From contig CBDIHL010000044.1 of the NCBI GenBank assembly GCA_965279125.1, forward strand, positions 1 to 64,000: a stretch of DNA of 64,000 nt, written 5' to 3'. The notes under the pieces are model-generated. The model did no database searches and was not told the origin of the DNA. It saw only the letters and a program-made list of their open reading frames with translations. The translations under genes were made by a program, and so were the position numbers. The DNA is from Dinoroseobacter sp965279125. GTDB taxonomy: Bacteria; Pseudomonadota; Alphaproteobacteria; Rhodobacterales; Rhodobacteraceae. This document shows, piece after piece, positions 50,353 to 58,655 of the stretch; within the stretch, counting starts at the first letter, position 1, and every line of letters begins with the position of its first letter.

Positions 50353-51366
50353 CTAGTTCAGCACCTGCCCCTCAGGCCGGAACACCGTATGGCGCCCACG
50401 CCCTTCATGTTTTGACACATATGTGGCTTTGTCCGCGTCCGACAAAATCTGCTCGGGCACCAGCGCATCGTAAAAGGTCGAGATGGTGGTCCCGATACTG
50501 GCGGAAATCCGGCACGGCTTGCCTTCGAAATGCATCGGTTCCTCCAGCCGCGAGATAATGCGTTCGGCGACGTGGCTGACGATGTCGAGATCGTTGCAAT
50601 TGGCCAACAGCACCACAAACTCGTCCCCGCCAACCCGTGCGACAACATCATCGCGCCGTGTTTCTTCGCGCAGCACATGGGCGACTTGCAGCAGCACATG
50701 GTCGCCCGCCGCATGGCCGAGCGTGTCATTGACGGCCTTGAAGTAGTCCAGATCAATATGCATCACCCCAAAGCCCAGAGGCGTCGGCGCATCCGACACC
50801 CGCGCAAGTGCGCTATCCATGGCCCGGCGGTTGTAAAGCCCGGTCAGCGTATCGGTCATCGCTTGGGATTCCGCGCGATCCTTGCCTGCCTCAAGCTGTG
50901 CCGTCAGCGTGTCATAGGCGCTGAACGCAGCGGTCTTCGCTTCGATCAGAAACAGCATTTCCGCCGTCAGGTCCGTCGGGGCAAAATCGGCCAGCGTCAA
51001 CTCGAACCGCGCGAGGATCGCGATCAGATTGGCCCCCGGCGACAGGTTCAGCAGAAGGCCCGTTCCCGCCGGTAACGCCACCACAAGGCCCGTAAAGGAC
51101 AGGTCCGGATGGGCCTTCAATGACAGTTTCAGCCGGGTCTGCGCCAAGTCCGCCAACGCAGCACAGCTGGTTGCACAAGTGGGGCGCTTGATGGCGATCA
51201 GCGCAAACAGGTCTTGGCCGAGCCAATTCTGCCCCAGCATTTTCGCGGCGCTCGCACCTGCCCCGATAATCTGCCCTTCGGGTCCGACCCAGATATGCAT
51301 CGGCATCAAGCGGTCCAGGGCACTGCCCGGCAAAGTGATCATTCGGGGCGTGGTTGCAGAGAACAT
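50353..51366 (-). CDS. Diguanylate cyclase with HNOBA/PAS-like sensor
   Basis: 337 residues. Makes cyclic di-GMP. The N-terminal part (MITLPGSALDRLMPMHIWVG to about 130) is a PAS-like fold that often partners H-NOX proteins. The GGDEF domain runs from about 165 (DTLTGLYNRRAMDSALARVS; HIDLDYFKAVNDTLGHAAGD) with GGDEF at 246-250 and an inhibitory I-site RRDD (237-240) exactly five residues before it. Its ATG directly follows the H-NOX stop (TAGATG). The HNOBA assignment is by context and layout. Confidence 0.88.
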   Translation of the reverse strand: MFSATTPRMITLPGSALDRLMPMHIWVGPEGQIIGAGASAAKMLGQNWLGQDLFALIAIKRPTCATSCAALADLAQTRLKLSLKAHPDLSFTGLVVALPAGTGLLLNLSPGANLIAILARFELTLADFAPTDLTAEMLFLIEAKTAAFSAYDTLTAQLEAGKDRAESQAMTDTLTGLYNRRAMDSALARVSDAPTPLGFGVMHIDLDYFKAVNDTLGHAAGDHVLLQVAHVLREETRRDDVVARVGGDEFVVLLANCNDLDIVSHVAERIISRLEEPMHFEGKPCRISASIGTTISTFYDALVPEQILSDADKATYVSKHEGRGRHTVFRPEGQVLN

Positions 51367-51951
51367 CTAGCCCCCCTCCGCCAGTTGAAACGCCCGACCT
51401 TCGGCAAACCGCGCATCATGCACCGTCAGCGAGATGCAGTCTTCGCCGGGACCAATGGCTTCAACCTCCATCATAACGAGGGCTCCGTAATCATCGGCCA
51501 TCGCCCGCAATATCCCCGCAATCACCGACCCCGCACCGACCTGGGGCGAGCGGACATGCAGCTCGAACCCATGCTCGGACGCGCGCACAAGGTCCAGATC
51601 GGGCAGGTCCAAGTCCGGCAAGGCAAGACGCGCACGATCCGGCAAATCTTCGAGCGCCATCAGAAATTCGCTGAAACTGGTGCCAGAGAACCGCAACAAG
51701 CGGCGCACCGCGTTCATGTTTGGGCTGGTGACAAGATAGGTGCCCAGATCTTCCAGCATCGTGGCCCGCGACTTGTTCAGCACAGCACTGCCAGACGCGA
51801 TGATCTTGCCCGTCAACGCGCTGTCATAGGGCCTGAGCGCCACATATTTATCAAAGGGCAGCCCACTATGCGCAACCACCTGCTGCCAAGCCTGCGCGCC
51901 ATAGGTATCGGCGATAAAGCACTGGATCGAGCGGTTCACCAAGCCATGCAT
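51367..51951 (-). CDS. H-NOX-fold protein lacking heme-ligand residues
   Basis: 194 residues, the normal length for H-NOX (heme-nitric-oxide/oxygen-binding) proteins. Opens MHGLVNRSIQCFIADTYGAQ like the family. Aligning FSEFLMALEDLPDRARLALP with FLxxxDExH of heme-binding H-NOX puts proline 104 at the proximal histidine. The pyrrole-binding YxSxR motif is replaced by VRSPQ (133-137). So it probably does not bind heme in the usual way. It sits in front of a diguanylate cyclase, the standard H-NOX partner, with no gap. ATG at 51951 preferred to 51966. Confidence 0.8.
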   Translation of the reverse strand: MHGLVNRSIQCFIADTYGAQAWQQVVAHSGLPFDKYVALRPYDSALTGKIIASGSAVLNKSRATMLEDLGTYLVTSPNMNAVRRLLRFSGTSFSEFLMALEDLPDRARLALPDLDLPDLDLVRASEHGFELHVRSPQVGAGSVIAGILRAMADDYGALVMMEVEAIGPGEDCISLTVHDARFAEGRAFQLAEGG

Positions 51952-52024
51952 ATATCGCCATCCCACATTCCGTTATGGAATGGCTTCTAGGCCCGAGGTC
52001 TTAACAAACCCCAAACACCCGCGC

Positions 52025-53584
52025 CTAAAAGTCGGTCGGAGCACCTCCTTCGGCCTTCCGACGCGCCACAAATGCAGCCAATTCGTCTTTAATTGCGATG
52101 TCCAAAGCGGGCGGCTCGAACTCGGCCATGATCTGCTTGAAGATGTTATGGGCGCGCTCGGCGGTCCAGATCGCCCCCCCGGCCTCCCACGCCTCGAAAT
52201 TGCGCCAATCGCTTGCAATAGGCTGATAAAATGCGGTCGTGTAGCGGTCTTGGGTGTGCTGCGTGCCGAAGAAATGACCGTTGGGACCGACCTCCCGGAT
52301 CGCCTCCACCGCGATATCATCGGGCGTTGTGGCGTAGGTCGCGGGCTCCATATAGCGCTGGATCATCTGCAAAACCTCGCAATCCATCACGAATTTCTCG
52401 GGGCTGGCCACCAAGCCACCTTCAAGCCACCCGGCCGCGTGATAGACCATATTCGTGCCCGACTGGACCGACGCCCAGAGGCTGTTGGAGGTCTCCCACA
52501 TTGCCTGCCCGTCGGGCACGTTCGCGGCGCAAACCCCGGACGAGCGCATGGGTAGTTTATAGTATCGCGCCATTTGCCCGGTCATCTGCGTCGCGCGCAT
52601 ATATTCGGGCGTGCCGAACGCAGGCGCGCCGGATTTCATGTCGACATTCGAGGTAAACGTCCCGATCGCGCAGGCGCATCCGGGTGCGACGTATTGGAAA
52701 AGCGCAATCGCCGACAGGCCTTCGGCCAGCGACAAGGCCACCGCCCCGGACATGGTTACGGGGGCCATCGCACCGGCCAGCGTGAAGGGCGTGACAACCA
52801 CCGCCTGACCCCGCCGGATCATCCGTAAGCACCCGTCAATCATGGGAATATCGTGCTTCAGAGGCGAGGTGGAGTTGATGTTGGTATACATGCGCGGGGT
52901 CGCGGCGAACTCTTCCTCGGTGAGGCCCGAGGCGATCTTAACCATTTCCATCACGTCCTCGACCCGCTCTTTGCCAAGCGAGTAGGCGTGCATGACTTTG
53001 TCGGAGATGGTTAACTTGTCGTAGAGCACATCGAGATGCCGCTCGCGCGCGTGGATATCGACAGGCTCCACCGGATAGCCGCCTGCGAAATGGATACAGT
53101 TGAAGTATTGCGTTAGCTTCAGAAGGTCCTGGCATTGCTTACGCGTGCCCGGGACTTTCTTGCCGATCTCAAGGTCATAGTAGTTGGGCGGCGAGGAGAC
53201 GTTGCCAAAGAGGATATGCTTGCCGCCCACGGTGAGCGTGCGCTCGGGATTGCGCGGGGTCAGGGTGAAACTCTCAGGCGCGCGCGCCAGCATTTCCATC
53301 ACCCAGTCGCGGTCCATTTTGACGTTGGTGCCCTCGACCTTACAGCCGGCCTCGCGGAAGATCTCGATGGATTCCTCGTTCAGAAACTCGATCCCGATCT
53401 CTTCGAGGATACGCATCGCGCCGTCATGGATCGCCTCGACGCCTGCCTCATCCAAAGGCTCGGTCGGGCGGTCGGTATTGACCGGAACGCGCCACGGCAT
53501 TTGATGGACCGCAGCACTGCCCCGACGGGTGGCCCCGCCTGCCCGTCCACCTGCGCGGCGACGTTTTGGTGCTTGCTCATTCAT
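52025..53584 (-). CDS. MttB-family (trimethylamine methyltransferase-like) protein, no pyrrolysine
   Basis: 519 residues. MttB/MtgB family: EGIHDGAMRILEEIGIEF-like region (EAIHDGAMRILEEIGIEFLN), LFGNVSSPPNYYDLEIGKK, GYPVEPVDIHARERHLDV, SAIALFQYVAPGCACAIGTF. The frame has no in-frame TAG, so it is of the non-pyrrolysine type, in which known members demethylate glycine betaine, proline betaine or other quaternary amines with a corrinoid protein. No corrinoid protein or methyltransferase partner is adjacent. A basic N-terminus (MNEQAPKRRRAGGRAGGATR). ATG 53584 has AAGG 9 bases upstream. Confidence 0.88.
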   Translation of the reverse strand: MNEQAPKRRRAGGRAGGATRRGSAAVHQMPWRVPVNTDRPTEPLDEAGVEAIHDGAMRILEEIGIEFLNEESIEIFREAGCKVEGTNVKMDRDWVMEMLARAPESFTLTPRNPERTLTVGGKHILFGNVSSPPNYYDLEIGKKVPGTRKQCQDLLKLTQYFNCIHFAGGYPVEPVDIHARERHLDVLYDKLTISDKVMHAYSLGKERVEDVMEMVKIASGLTEEEFAATPRMYTNINSTSPLKHDIPMIDGCLRMIRRGQAVVVTPFTLAGAMAPVTMSGAVALSLAEGLSAIALFQYVAPGCACAIGTFTSNVDMKSGAPAFGTPEYMRATQMTGQMARYYKLPMRSSGVCAANVPDGQAMWETSNSLWASVQSGTNMVYHAAGWLEGGLVASPEKFVMDCEVLQMIQRYMEPATYATTPDDIAVEAIREVGPNGHFFGTQHTQDRYTTAFYQPIASDWRNFEAWEAGGAIWTAERAHNIFKQIMAEFEPPALDIAIKDELAAFVARRKAEGGAPTDF

Positions 53585-53672
53585 ACTGCGCATCCTTCGA
53601 TTGATTGCGCATAGAATGGCGGCAAGAGCGGCAATAGATGCGCTATCCGCGACGCGGTTTGTCGTTTTTCTG

Positions 53673-54383
53673 TCAGGCGTCCGTGGGTGGCGTACTCAGC
53701 CCATCAAGCCAGCCCGGCAGATGACCGATATGGGGCAGAACGGCGTCGGCAAGCGGAGCCAGGGTTGCGGTATCCGCAGGCCCGGTCAGAACGCCAATGG
53801 TGCCCATTCCGGCCGCGCGCCCTGCGGCCAGATCATGGGTGCTGTCACCGACCATCAACAGATGCGCGGGATCAAGGCCAAGCGCCTCGGCACAGGCCAG
53901 CAGAGGGCCCGGCGAGGGTTTGGCCCCATATCCGCTATCGAACCCGATCACCTGGTCAAAGGCTTGCTCGATCCCCGCATCGGCCAAATGCGCGCGCGCG
54001 GGGGTTTCGGCATCATTGGTGACAACTGCAAGGCGCAGACCGCGCGCTTCGAGCTCGAGGATCAGCGGCACCAGTGGCGTCGCCTCGACCATCTTGGCCT
54101 GCTCGGTGGCCGCGGTAATCCGCTCCAGCAGCGCGGGGGCCTCAGTATGGGGCATCTCGGCAGCCAATACGAGGGCGATGGCATCCGGTGTGTCGGCAAT
54201 CACGAAGCTGTCGGGGTGAAAGCGCGCGCGGCCCAGATCAAAGCGCAAACTGTCAGCGAGGCGGTGCAGCAACATCTGATCGCCCTGGGCCAGATCGCAC
54301 AGCATACGCAGCGCCCATTGGCCCCAGCTCGCCTGAAAGTCAAAAAGGGTGCCGTCTTTGTCGAAGATGATCCCGCTTATCAT
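53673..54383 (-). CDS. HAD-family hydrolase (phosphoglycolate-phosphatase-like)
   Basis: 236 residues. Motif I MISGIIFDKDGTLFDFQAS (two catalytic aspartates in DKDGT), motif II LRLAVVTNDAETPARAHLAD, motif III lysine in YGAKPSPGPLLACAEALGLD, motif IV LLMVGDSTHDLAAGRAAGMG. The alpha-helical cap fits the Gph/phosphoglycolate phosphatase group, but the substrate cannot be told. It follows the DUF3572 gene by 19 bases. Confidence 0.9.
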   Translation of the reverse strand: MISGIIFDKDGTLFDFQASWGQWALRMLCDLAQGDQMLLHRLADSLRFDLGRARFHPDSFVIADTPDAIALVLAAEMPHTEAPALLERITAATEQAKMVEATPLVPLILELEARGLRLAVVTNDAETPARAHLADAGIEQAFDQVIGFDSGYGAKPSPGPLLACAEALGLDPAHLLMVGDSTHDLAAGRAAGMGTIGVLTGPADTATLAPLADAVLPHIGHLPGWLDGLSTPPTDA

Positions 54384-54402
54384 GGCGCTGTCCCTTCGGG
54401 CG

Positions 54403-54681
54403 TTAAGTCCAATGCATCTCGGCCCCGCCCGGCAAGGCGGCGCGCGCCATCAGGGGGGCTTCGGGGGCGAGACCTGTCTGCTGGCAGAAGTCGCGAACCC
54501 ATGCGTCTTCGGACAACAGGTAATCGAGAATCGCCAGAAGTGTCTCGGACTGCGCCGCGTTTTGCTTCAGCGTGTCGATATCCATGCCCGATGCGCCCAG
54601 AAATCCAGACAGGATCTCCTCCTGTCCGCCCATCCATCCAAGCGCCTGAAGCGCCAGGACCTGTGCCTGATCCTCGGTCAT
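54403..54681 (-). CDS. DUF3572 protein
   Basis: 92 residues, helical. MTEDQAQVLALQALGWMGGQ, EEILSGFLGASGMDIDTLKQ, NAAQSETLLAILDYLLSEDA, WVRDFCQQTGLAPEAPLMAR. The pattern ALQALGWM...LxxFLxxSG is that of alphaproteobacterial DUF3572, usually found next to pleD or divK, as here (pleD is divergent, 141 bases away). Function unknown. Start at ATG 54681; an in-frame upstream extension to 54798 is unlikely. Confidence 0.85.
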   Translation of the reverse strand: MTEDQAQVLALQALGWMGGQEEILSGFLGASGMDIDTLKQNAAQSETLLAILDYLLSEDAWVRDFCQQTGLAPEAPLMARAALPGGAEMHWT

Positions 54682-54822
54682 CTTATCCCCTGTTAAATTG
54701 ACCCGCACGTCACTTGGTAACGAGTTGTTAACCTTTTGAGCAGATTGTCGAGCCAAGAAAAAGGTGTCGGCTGCGTGCGCCCCGAGCGCGCCGTCCAATT
54801 GTACCGGTATGAGGAGAGGCGC

Positions 54823-56312
54823 ATGTCAGGCAAGATCCTCGTCGTCGATGACGTCGCCACCAACCGTATCGTCATGAAGGTGAAGCTGGCCAGCGCCTGC
54901 TACGGCGTGTTGCAAGCCACGGGCGGGCGCCAGGCGCTGATCATGGCGCGGCGCGAAAAGCCGGACTTGATCTTGCTGGATGTGATGATGCCCGATCTCG
55001 ACGGGTTTGCCGTGTGCAAGGCCCTGAAATCTGACCCCAGCACGGCCCATATCCCGATCATCATGGTGACCGCCATGGCCGATAGCGAAGCGCGGTTGCG
55101 CGGATTGCAGGCCGGCGCGGATGAATTCCTGACCAAACCGCTCGATGAAATGACGTTGATGGCGCATGTGCGCAGCCTGATGCGCAGCCAATCGAGTGCC
55201 TCTGATCGCCGGGTGCAGGACCAAACGCGCGAGGCGCTTGGCAGCAGCTGTAATGCGGGCGAGCTGGGTCCGCGCAGTGACCAGTGCATCGGCATCATCA
55301 CCCATGGAAAGCAAATCGCCATCCAGTGGCAGCGTGCTTTGTCCGGGCGCATGCCTTGTGCTTTCGTATCCATGAGCCGCGAGACAGCCCTCGCCCCCAG
55401 CCCGAAAAAGCCCGACCTGTTTTTGATCGAAGCCGATGCCAAGCATCCCGAAGGGGCCTTGCAAATCGTCGCAGACCTGCGCGCGCGCCCGTCGACCCGC
55501 CATGCGGCCCTGGTGATCATCCTGCCCAAAGACGCCCAACGCGTTGCCGCCCAAGCGCTGGATCAGGGCGTGAACGAGGTGCTCAGCCAGCCGGTTGACA
55601 TGGAAGAGCTGGCTTTGCGTCTGGGCAATCAGCTGCGCGCCAAACGCGCCGCCGACCAGCGCCGCGCGGAAGTCGAAGCGGGGCTGCGCCTTGCGGTGAT
55701 CGACCCGCTGACCGGACTGTTCAACCGACGCTATGCGCTGAACCATATGGAAAACATTACCGCACGGGCCACACGGACGGGCCGCGATTTTGCGGTGATC
55801 ATGCTGGATTTCGATCACTTCAAGCAAGTCAATGACCACCATGGGCATGGCGTGGGGATCAGGTCCTGGCCGAGGTTGCGATGCGGTTGCGCGAAAAGCT
55901 GCGGGCGATGGATCTGATCGCGCGGATCGGTGGAGAAGAGTTCCTGATCGTGCTGCCCGATACTGGCCTTGCCCAGGCGGAACGTATTGCCGAGCGGATG
56001 CGCCGCCTGATCGAAATGACCCCAGTGATGTGCCCGAATGCGCAGGGCCACCGCGCGCTTGATGTCACGGTCAGCCTCGGGCTGGCGATGGGCGGGCCGC
56101 GACGCCGCGAAAGCGATCCGGCGGTGCTGCTGAGCCAAGCTGACCAAGCGCTGTACGCGGCCAAAGAGGATGGACGCAACCGGGTGCGGATCGCCGCTGA
56201 GGCCCCCCTGATGCTGACCGGGCGCGCGGGTCAGGGTCCTTCTCCGGGGCCCCGTCCGCAGCTGCCAAACGCCCGCAGCGGCACCGACAGCCCTGCACGC
56301 AAGGCGGTTTGA
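54823..56312 (+). pseudogene. pleD: PleD-type response regulator/diguanylate cyclase, one frameshift near 55855
   Basis: Two receiver domains and a GGDEF domain, as in Caulobacter PleD. REC1 (MSGKILVVDDVATNRIVMKV; LILLDVMMPDLDGFAVCKAL with the phospho-aspartate; GADEFLTKPLDEMTLMAHV) spans 1-120. REC2 (155-290) lacks the usual phosphorylation motif. GGDEF begins at AVIDPLTGLFNRRYALNHME. At HGHGVG the frame is lost at a GGGG run (55854-55857); adding one G gives DQVLAEVAMRLREKLRAMDL and RIGGEEFLIVLPDTG, with I-site RAMD. Corrected length 496 residues. The break sits in a conserved motif, so a sequencing error is likely. Controls the c-di-GMP cell-cycle switch. Confidence 0.88.
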
Positions 56313-56828
56313 TCACTCCTCCCGCAGGGGGCGACCTTGACCACGACGCGGCCCACCGCGCTTCACGCTTTGCTCAAGACGGTCGGCAAATTTTGCGCGC
56401 TCAGCCGCATCCAGCGACAGCAAGTAGGTAACAATCGCCTCTTGGCCCAGATCCGCGCGCGCCGAATTGGCCGCCGCAATCTGGGCAAAGGCGACGCGCA
56501 ACGCGGCCTCGGAAAAGGTCTCGGCGCGCAACTGCGCCAATATCGCCTGCATTGCTGCCCGCCCGTTTTCGCGCGACGCGCCAAGCTGGCTTGCATCCGG
56601 GCGCAGCAAGCGCCGCATGGTGCGCGCATCCTCGGGCGTCATCGCGCGCAGGAACGGGTTTGGCCCGTCAATGCGCGACATTTGCGGCCCGCCCTCTTTG
56701 CGAAAGTTCACCGCCGCCCCGGCCACCAGGCCAATGACGGCCAAGTTCATCGCCAAGGACACCACCAGCGCGATTTTCATCCAGCGCGGCGCGGAAGGCT
56801 TGGGCGTTTGCGGGGACAGATCGGCCAT
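56313..56828 (-). CDS. CpxP/Metal_resist-like periplasmic protein
   Basis: 171 residues with an N-terminal membrane anchor (MKIALVVSLAMNLAVIGLVA, about 17-38). The rest is helical: NPFLRAMTPEDARTMRRLLR, RAAMQAILAQLRAETFSEAA, RVAFAQIAAANSARADLGQE and FADRLEQSVKRGGPRRGQGR. The pattern is that of the periplasmic heavy-metal-sensor/CpxP group (LTxxQ-like helices). Follows the putative anti-sigma gene by 2 bases, so it is probably coupled. May sense envelope stress or metals; inferred from family. Confidence 0.75.
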   Translation of the reverse strand: MADLSPQTPKPSAPRWMKIALVVSLAMNLAVIGLVAGAAVNFRKEGGPQMSRIDGPNPFLRAMTPEDARTMRRLLRPDASQLGASRENGRAAMQAILAQLRAETFSEAALRVAFAQIAAANSARADLGQEAIVTYLLSLDAAERAKFADRLEQSVKRGGPRRGQGRPLREE

Positions 56829-56830
56829 AT

Positions 56831-57229
56831 CTAGCCCTCCAACAGACTGGAATCGAAGCTCCAGAAAACATCTTCCAGAGCGCTTGCATCGCTGCCCAGC
56901 AGATCCGAGGTCAAGCTGGACACCGCATCCGGCGGGCTCAGGCCGATGCCGAAGCCGACAACCAGCGCGGCGGTCAAGCCTCCCAAGGACGACCAGCCGC
57001 CAAGTCCCAGATCAAAACCGAACCATCCGCCGCCTGTCGGGGCAGAGGCAGGCATGGTCGCTGACACCCTGCGGGCGGGCAATGGCTGAAGTGCTGCCGC
57101 ATCCGCCTCGATCCTTGCCAGCAAAGCGTCCGACGGATCGGGGGCCATATCACGGGCTTCGGCAAACAACGCCTCCAACTCGGCCTCAAGGGCCGGGTCG
57201 AGGTCAAACTCTTTTGGGTCAGTGCTCAT
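56831..57229 (-). CDS. Putative anti-sigma factor (single-pass membrane protein)
   Basis: About 132 residues. A soluble N-terminal part (MSTDPKEFDLDPALEAELEA, LFAEARDMAPDPSDALLARI) is followed by a glycine-rich hydrophobic stretch (GLTAALVVGFGIGLSPPDAV, about residues 85-105) and a short acidic tail. It starts inside the sigma gene's end (ATG 57229 or 57235; sigma stop 57219-57221). Position and topology suggest an anti-sigma factor, but no zinc-binding HxxxCxxC (ZAS) motif is present. It could be a different kind of partner. Confidence 0.6.
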   Translation of the reverse strand: MSTDPKEFDLDPALEAELEALFAEARDMAPDPSDALLARIEADAAALQPLPARRVSATMPASAPTGGGWFGFDLGLGGWSSLGGLTAALVVGFGIGLSPPDAVSSLTSDLLGSDASALEDVFWSFDSSLLEG

Positions 57230-57821
57230 CGTCATACCCCAGATCAGTGCGGCGCGCGGCGAGGGCCGTGGCCAGGTTACGTTTGCCCCGCGCGGTCAGA
57301 CTTTCGACCGCCTCGGTGCTGATGTCCATGATCTGCGCAATCTCGGGATTGGTCAGACCTTCAAGGTGGCGCAAAATCACCGCGTCGCGTTGCCTGTCCG
57401 GCAAAGTTGCAAGTGCTGCGTTCAAAGCCGCACTGCGCGCCGTTTGCGTCAAACGTGCCTCGGCGGCAGGTGCCGGATCGACAGGCTCGGCAATTGCGTC
57501 CAGATCGACCGCCGCCCCCCCGCGCGATTTCTGGCGGCGCATCCGGTCCATACACAGGTTCCGCGTCACCGTATAAAGCCAGGTCGAGACCTTCGCCTCA
57601 TTCGCGCGCCAGCCCGGTGCGGCTTTCCACAAGCGGACCATTGCCTCCTGCGCGACATCTTCTGCCTCGCCCGTATCGCCCAACACGCGGACCGCCAAGC
57701 GCAGCGCCATGGGTGTCAATCGCCGGGTCAACAGCCGCGCCGCCGACGCGTCACCCTCGGCATAAAGCCGCAGCAACTCCGCATCAGAGGCGGTATCAAG
57801 GGCGTCAAAGGGCATCGTCAT
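57219..57821 (-). CDS. ECF-type RNA polymerase sigma factor
   Basis: 200 residues. Sigma region 2 (AEDVAQEAMVRLWKAAPGWR with KVSTWLYTVTRNLCMDRMRR) and region 4 (LPDRQRDAVILRHLEGLTNP, EIAQIMDISTEAVESLTARG) are clear; region 1.1 and 3 are absent. Recognises promoters of an unknown regulon. It is followed by the putative anti-sigma and CpxP-like genes and preceded by the EF-hand gene, with a terminator between. Confidence 0.93.
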   Translation of the reverse strand: MTMPFDALDTASDAELLRLYAEGDASAARLLTRRLTPMALRLAVRVLGDTGEAEDVAQEAMVRLWKAAPGWRANEAKVSTWLYTVTRNLCMDRMRRQKSRGGAAVDLDAIAEPVDPAPAAEARLTQTARSAALNAALATLPDRQRDAVILRHLEGLTNPEIAQIMDISTEAVESLTARGKRNLATALAARRTDLGYDDEH

Positions 57822-57860
57822 CTGCCTCGGGCGTATCCTCTGTGTGGCGGAGGGGCCAAG

Positions 57861-57907
57861 AAAAATCGCGCATCCCGGCCCTCAAAGGGGATCAGACCGG
57901 GATGCGC
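57861..57907 (-). terminator. Rho-independent terminator after the EF-hand gene
   Basis: On the minus strand GCGCATCCCGG, an 18-base loop, CCGGGATGCGC, then GATTTTTC. The 11-bp stem is perfect and the U run follows it. It lies between the EF-hand stop (57926) and the sigma start (57821), so the two genes are normally separate transcripts. Confidence 0.75.
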
Positions 57908-57925
57908 TGCAGTAACAATCAGGGC

Positions 57926-58438
57926 TTAGTTATTACCGCGACGACCGTTCCGGCGCTCGCCCATCTCGGCCTGTGCTGTGTCGAACTCTTCTTGGGTCAC
58001 GGTGCCGTCATTGTTGTCGTCAAAGATACGAAAGAACCGCGCACCGGGCTCGCCCCGACGGCCGCGCTCTTCCGCGGCGGCTTCCATTTCTTCCAACGAC
58101 ACCAAGCCGTCCCCGTTGCTGTCGGCCCGTTCGATCATCCGCTCAGCACGGTTGGCACGGCGCGCGTCTTCGCGCGCCTCGGCAGCGGCAAGCATTTCTT
58201 CCGCGCTCAACAAGCCGTCGCCATTGGCATCTGCGGTGGTGAAGCGCGCCGCCGCTTGGCCTTCGATCTCGGCCTGGGTCACGCTGCCGTCGCCGTTCAG
58301 GTCGAGCTGTTCGAAGGTCATGCCACCACCGCGACGGTCATCGCCGCCACGCCCGGGACCCCCTGCGGCGTAAGCAGCAGCAGAGCCCATCAGCAGGGCT
58401 GCAATCAGAGTTCCGGTGAGGAAAGTAGTCTTTTTCAT
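57926..58438 (-). CDS. Secreted protein with four EF-hand loops
   Basis: 170 residues. A signal peptide (MKKTTFLTGTLIAALLMGSA, cut after AYA) precedes four calcium loops: DLNGDGSVTQAE, DANGDGLLSAEE, DSNGDGLVSLEE and DDNNDGTVTQEE, each with the expected aspartates and glycine. Paired EF-hands bind calcium in the periplasm or outside. Ribosome site AAGGAGAAG. Adjacent to the ECF sigma gene; whether it senses calcium for it is inference. Confidence 0.9.
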   Translation of the reverse strand: MKKTTFLTGTLIAALLMGSAAAYAAGGPGRGGDDRRGGGMTFEQLDLNGDGSVTQAEIEGQAAARFTTADANGDGLLSAEEMLAAAEAREDARRANRAERMIERADSNGDGLVSLEEMEAAAEERGRRGEPGARFFRIFDDNNDGTVTQEEFDTAQAEMGERRNGRRGNN

Positions 58439-58655
58439 GGGTCTTCTCCTTGGTGAGGGTTTGAACCGCCGCTGTCTGGCGGTCTCACAAAGTCAAACGA
58501 AGCGTGGGCAAGTTTCCGTCGCGAGGTTGCAAAGTTTTTTCGCAGCGCCAGATTTCGGTGGCTCTTGCGACAGGCTGACCCATGACAACCTGTCAGCGTT
58601 TCTTTGCCCTAGAACGCGCATAAAGTAGCCTCTTATTATAGCTGAGGGGTCAGCC

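Noticed and set aside
55160..55700. PleD second receiver domain as an independent gene
   Set aside because: The frame is continuous with the first receiver domain and the layout REC-REC-GGDEF is that of PleD.
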